This document shows, piece by piece, positions 60,911 through 64,000 of a stretch of 64,000 bases of DNA. The position numbers and the translations under genes were made by a program. The first letter of the stretch is position 1; every line of letters starts with the position of its first letter. Where the stretch lies: contig JAQBVO010000001.1 of NCBI GenBank assembly GCA_027728065.1, positions 1-64,000 of the forward strand, in the 5' to 3' direction. A model generated the notes under the pieces. That model ran no database searches, had not been told where the DNA came from, and saw nothing but the letters and a program-made list of their open reading frames with translations. Source of the DNA: Actinomycetota bacterium (GTDB taxonomy: Bacteria > Actinomycetota > Actinomycetes > Nanopelagicales > Nanopelagicaceae).

Positions 60911-62425
60911 TTAAGCAGCCCCAATTCTGGTCTTGCGAGGCGTTGCAAATGACTTAGATACGGCAGTTAACTCATCAGATACTTGAGTTTTAATCGCATC
61001 TTCGCTCTTGAGCAGCTTCGTCAGTTCGGTGATTATGCTTTTGAGTTCTTTCTGCTCGGTTTCAAGTTCGAGTTTGCTCATCTTGGTCAAGCGGCGAAGT
61101 GGCATATCCAGGATGTATGTGACCTGTTCATCATTGAACTTAAACTCCTTGATGAGTTTGTCCTTTGCAGTTGCCACATCATCGCTGGCACGGATGATTT
61201 TAATTACCTTGTCAATATCGATAATTGCTTTTAAAAGTCCCTCAACTAGGGTTAAGCGGGCCTGAGCCTTAGCTTTGCGGAACTCACTTCGTCTGCGAAC
61301 AATTTCAATGCGGTGCTCGATAAATACTTTAAGCAGCTCCTTTAAACCTAAAACCTGTGGCCGACCCTTGACCAAAGCAACGGCGTTGATTGAGAACGCA
61401 TCTTCCATGGGGGTCAATGCATAGAGCTGCTCAAGGACTTTGCCGGCCTCAAAACCATTCTTGAGCTCGATGACAACATTGGTACCAGTTTGACCATCGC
61501 TTAAGTCGATAATGTCACTAATGCCGGTGATCTTTTTAGATTTTACTAGCACTGCAATTCGCTCAACGACCTTTTCTGGCCCGATAGTAAATGGCAGCTC
61601 CTTAATAACAATTCCCATTTTACGGGAGGATACTTTTTCAATATCAACACTGGCACGGAGTTTAAATGATCCCTTGCCTGTGGCATATGCTTCGCGCACA
61701 CCATTTAGGCCGACTAGTTCGCCGCCAGTTGGAAAATCTGGGCCTGGAATAAATTTCATCAACTGCTTTACCGTTGCCGCTGGATTTTCAATCAAAAACT
61801 TTGTGGCAGTGATGACTTCACCCAAATTATGCGGTGCCATATTTGTAGCCATACCAACGGCGATGCCAGAGCCACCATTGACTAACAAGTTTGGATAGGC
61901 GGCAGGTAAAACTAAAGGCTCAGAGAGTTGGCCGTCATAGTTTGAGCCGAAGTCAACGGTGTTTTCATCGGCCTCTGCCACCATCGCCATTGCAGCAGTT
62001 GCAAGGCGGGCCTCGGTATAACGCATTGCGGCGGGACCGGCATCTAATGAACCAAAGTTTCCGTGGCCATCGATTAATGGTAAGCGCATTGAAAATGATT
62101 GCGCCATACGCACGAGTGCGTCATAAATTGCCCCATCACCATGCGGATGTAACTTACCCATAACTTCACCGACAACACGTGCACTCTTTACATATCCGCG
62201 CTCTGGTCGAAGTCCCATATCTGCCATCTGGTGCAGGATGCGACGGTGAACAGGTTTTAAACCATCACGTGCATCGGGTAAGGCGCGTGAGTAGATAACT
62301 GAGTATGCATACTCTAGAAATGATTCAGATATTTCTTTGGAGACATCGATATCAACGATCTTGCCTGGATATTCGCCAGGTTTTGGACCAGTTGGCTTCT
62401 TACTCTTGCTCTTCGTCGTTGTCAT
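60911..62425 (-). CDS. parC: Type IIA topoisomerase subunit A (ParC-like) without C-terminal domain
   Basis: A 504-residue DNA-cleaving subunit. It begins with a Lys-rich tail and ends right after the coiled-coil/C-gate (FATPRKTRIGAA). It has DARDGLKPVHRRIL near 55 and the active Tyr in AMRYTEARLA near 135. The KFIPGPDFPTGGELVG and IVIKELPFTIGPEKVVERIA parts are complete. The beta-pinwheel domain of about 300 residues found in usual GyrA/ParC is missing, and the ABC-F start leaves no room for it. The ATG at 62425 fits the conserved N-terminus better than the longer frame to 62491. It pairs with ParE at 57225. Confidence 0.9.
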   Translation of the reverse strand: MTTTKSKSKKPTGPKPGEYPGKIVDIDVSKEISESFLEYAYSVIYSRALPDARDGLKPVHRRILHQMADMGLRPERGYVKSARVVGEVMGKLHPHGDGAIYDALVRMAQSFSMRLPLIDGHGNFGSLDAGPAAMRYTEARLATAAMAMVAEADENTVDFGSNYDGQLSEPLVLPAAYPNLLVNGGSGIAVGMATNMAPHNLGEVITATKFLIENPAATVKQLMKFIPGPDFPTGGELVGLNGVREAYATGKGSFKLRASVDIEKVSSRKMGIVIKELPFTIGPEKVVERIAVLVKSKKITGISDIIDLSDGQTGTNVVIELKNGFEAGKVLEQLYALTPMEDAFSINAVALVKGRPQVLGLKELLKVFIEHRIEIVRRRSEFRKAKAQARLTLVEGLLKAIIDIDKVIKIIRASDDVATAKDKLIKEFKFNDEQVTYILDMPLRRLTKMSKLELETEQKELKSIITELTKLLKSEDAIKTQVSDELTAVSKSFATPRKTRIGAA

Positions 62426-62451
62426 GGAGGAGATTGTGCCAACTCCATGGG

Positions 62452-63333
62452 TTAATTCAGGGGAGGGCGCGCCCCAACTGTTGCAACACACTTTGCCGCC
62501 AGTGAAGTTCCAGCCGATAACGCCGCCTCTAGCTCATGTGTTTGAAGCCACATCGGAATAAAACCTGCGGCAAAAGAATCTCCAGCGCCAGTTGTATCCA
62601 CCACATTAGTTGTAACGGCAGGCACTCGTGCCGACTCTTGATTAAATATGGCCGTCGCACCTCGTGAGCCAAGCTTGATAACAACTAGAGGTGTATAGGC
62701 CTGCAGATTTTTCGCGGCAACTTCAATCTCAGAAAAGCCACCTAAATAAATCGCCTCTTCGGCGTTGAGCAGGATGCCATCCATGAGAGCGACCCAGGAT
62801 AAAACCTCCTCGCGGGAGACAATCTTCATAGCACCGGTTGTAGTTGGATCAAAGTAAATTGGAACTCCTGCCGCTTTAATCTTTGTAACCATAGCAAGAA
62901 CTGCATCGCGACTGCGAAAGTCTAGTAGTGCATAGCCGCTCAGATATGCGCCATCGAATTCATCTAGTGCAGGCAGGTCACTCACTTCTAAGTCAGCGTT
63001 AGCACCATTGTCTGGAAACATTGTGCGCTCACCGTTGGCATCGACCAAGATGACAACGACGCCAGTAGGCCGTCCAGAGCGCATTAAATTCATATGCTCT
63101 ACGCCGTATTTATCTAAATCTGAAATTAATGCAAAGCCAACAGGATCATTGCCTACACGGGCCACTAACTGAGCCTTTGTATTGGTGCGTGTAATCCACG
63201 TTGAAACATTTGCAGCTTGCCCTCCAGGATGGGTAGAGATGCGACTAGATGTGTCGTTGCCATAGTTAATACTCTCTTTTAACTGAGCGATAACATCGAG
63301 TGCTAAATCACCGATGCAGAGTATTTTTTTCAT
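62452..63333 (-). CDS. psuK: PfkB-family kinase, probable pseudouridine kinase
   Basis: A 293-residue ribokinase-fold sugar/nucleoside kinase. The N-terminal HPGGQAANVSTW has the GG substrate motif near residue 37. The C-terminal DTTGAGDSFAAGF near 245 holds the catalytic Asp and anion hole. Its start overlaps the psuG stop by 4 bases, which points to pseudouridine kinase: it makes pseudouridine 5'-phosphate for PsuG to split. Without that neighbour, ribokinase would be an equal option. It ends 26 bases before the parC start. Confidence 0.85.
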   Translation of the reverse strand: MKKILCIGDLALDVIAQLKESINYGNDTSSRISTHPGGQAANVSTWITRTNTKAQLVARVGNDPVGFALISDLDKYGVEHMNLMRSGRPTGVVVILVDANGERTMFPDNGANADLEVSDLPALDEFDGAYLSGYALLDFRSRDAVLAMVTKIKAAGVPIYFDPTTTGAMKIVSREEVLSWVALMDGILLNAEEAIYLGGFSEIEVAAKNLQAYTPLVVIKLGSRGATAIFNQESARVPAVTTNVVDTTGAGDSFAAGFIPMWLQTHELEAALSAGTSLAAKCVATVGARPPLN

Positions 63334-64000
63334 TGCAGAGCCAGCGCTATTTCAGCGGCTAATGCACAGTTGGCTTTAATAATCTCAGTATTAATTGCTA
63401 GAGACTCACCATGGGAAGTGCTATGAAAATGCTCAAGTAGGTAGGGAGTCACTGCCTTGCCATCGATTCCATCATGGGCCGCCTTTGCAAGCCCGGTTGC
63501 CAGGATCTGATCATGGCGCGCTTTAGCCATCTCTTTCTTGACCGGGTTTGCCACAATCAACGACTTGAACTGCGTGCCGATAAGCGTACGGGCTTTAATG
63601 ATTGCGGCAATCTCATCTGCACTATCTACTCGGTGCTCAAGATCAAAGCCCGAATCGGTGAGATAGAAGCCAGGGAAGCGATGTGTTTGATATCCCACTA
63701 AAGAGATAGCTAGGGTTTCAAGCCGCTCCAGCGTTGCATGGACATCGAGGATGGATTTCACACCAGCGCATACAACGGTCATATCTAACCCTGACAGAGC
63801 TGTTAAGTCGGCCGATTCATCAAATGATTCGTTGGCACCGCGGTGCACACCACCGAGTCCACCCGTTGCAAAGACTCTGATCCCGGCGATCGCTGCGATA
63901 TGTGCAGTCGCAGCCACGGTAGTTGCTGCGCTTGTGCCTTGGGCTAGAACGATGGCTAAATCTCTAATCGATGCCTTTAAAATATCCTTACGATTGGCAA
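63330..64000 (-). CDS. psuG: Pseudouridine-5'-phosphate glycosidase, partial
   Basis: The C-terminal 222 codons of PsuG, which breaks the C-C glycosidic bond of pseudouridine 5'-phosphate to give uracil and ribose 5-phosphate. Family segments are RKDILKASIRDLAIVLAQG near the window edge, GTSAATTVAATAHIAA, and VFATGGLGGVHRGANESFD. TPYLLEHFHSTSHGESLAIN lies near the end. The frame is open past 64000, so about 80 N-terminal residues lie outside. It is coupled to psuK by a 4-base overlap. The pair salvages pseudouridine from RNA turnover. Confidence 0.93.
   Translation of the reverse strand, partial: ANRKDILKASIRDLAIVLAQGTSAATTVAATAHIAAIAGIRVFATGGLGGVHRGANESFDESADLTALSGLDMTVVCAGVKSILDVHATLERLETLAISLVGYQTHRFPGFYLTDSGFDLEHRVDSADEIAAIIKARTLIGTQFKSLIVANPVKKEMAKARHDQILATGLAKAAHDGIDGKAVTPYLLEHFHSTSHGESLAINTEIIKANCALAAEIALALQ

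Noticed and set aside
1-64000. CRISPR arrays, tRNA or rRNA genes, toxin-antitoxin or known phage-defence systems
   Set aside because: No regular repeat-spacer pattern, cloverleaf with CCA-proximal T-loop, rRNA segment or defence-type gene pair was recognised on reading either strand.

Overview
The window looks like a chromosome segment of a small-genome, moderate-GC actinobacterium, most likely a freshwater planktonic lineage of the acI/Nanopelagicales type. That placement is inferred from gene content and synteny, not from a search. The actinobacterial signs are: lexA divergent from a small LysM protein followed by nrdR and a B12-dependent ribonucleotide reductase; a HrdB/SigA-like principal sigma factor with a Lys/Ala-rich N-terminus next to a DUF7455 zinc-ribbon gene and topoisomerase IV-type parE/parC; a SAM-IV riboswitch before metY-metX; a DUF4192 protein; and several genes whose -10 box lies 5-7 bases before the start codon, as in leaderless actinobacterial transcripts. 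Genes are tightly packed with many 1-4 base overlaps.

Region 1 (1-18.9 kb) is accessory in character. It opens with an IS3-family element inserted into an APC-type permease gene. Next comes a sugar-acid catabolic cluster: enolase-superfamily dehydratase, amidohydrolase/lactonase, short-chain dehydrogenase, L-rhamnose-mutarotase-like protein, Gfo/Idh/MocA dehydrogenase, VOC protein and an RbsABC-type sugar ABC transporter. Interspersed are an MFS transporter broken by an in-frame stop, a cytochrome P450 and a DMT-type permease. It ends with an MlrC/M81 protein, an HSL-type hydrolase, an MmgE/PrpD protein and a cyclopropane fatty acid synthase. The mutarotase, lactonase and dehydratase together suggest non-phosphorylating catabolism of a 6-deoxyhexose such as L-fucose or L-rhamnose.

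Region 2 (18.9-32.7 kb) holds a 28-residue membrane microprotein, a secreted Rieske protein with moaA, a quinone oxidoreductase and a methyltransferase on divergent leaderless promoters, and an allantoin-to-glyoxylate operon (aceB-allB-alc-DUF6986). A malic-enzyme remnant sits directly upstream of that operon. Then come lexA with SOS boxes, the LysM protein, nrdR and nrdJ.

Region 3 (32.7-49.5 kb) begins with an FMN riboswitch and ribD-ribE-ribBA-ribH. These run without a break into prpB-prpC-prpD (methylcitrate cycle), glycerate kinase and a 2-hydroxyacid dehydrogenase. A convergent lactate-oxidase-type plus FAH operon, ppdK, a second SDR and a DinG-type helicase follow.

Region 4 (49.5-64 kb) holds a Nudix hydrolase, a secreted PKD-like protein, DUF4192, the SAM-IV riboswitch with metY-metX, rpoD, a CDGSH/MhpD-like fusion, DUF7455, parE, an ABC-F ATPase, a parC lacking its C-terminal pinwheel domain, and a pseudouridine catabolic pair (psuG-psuK) that runs off the right edge.

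The most unusual items are the CDGSH-hydratase fusion, the CTD-less ParC, the long N-terminal extension of RpoD, the DUF6986 protein in an allantoin operon without a visible ureidoglycolate lyase, the decayed malic enzyme beside malate synthase, and the SOS-controlled lexA/LysM pair. No clearly novel defence or mobile system was seen.
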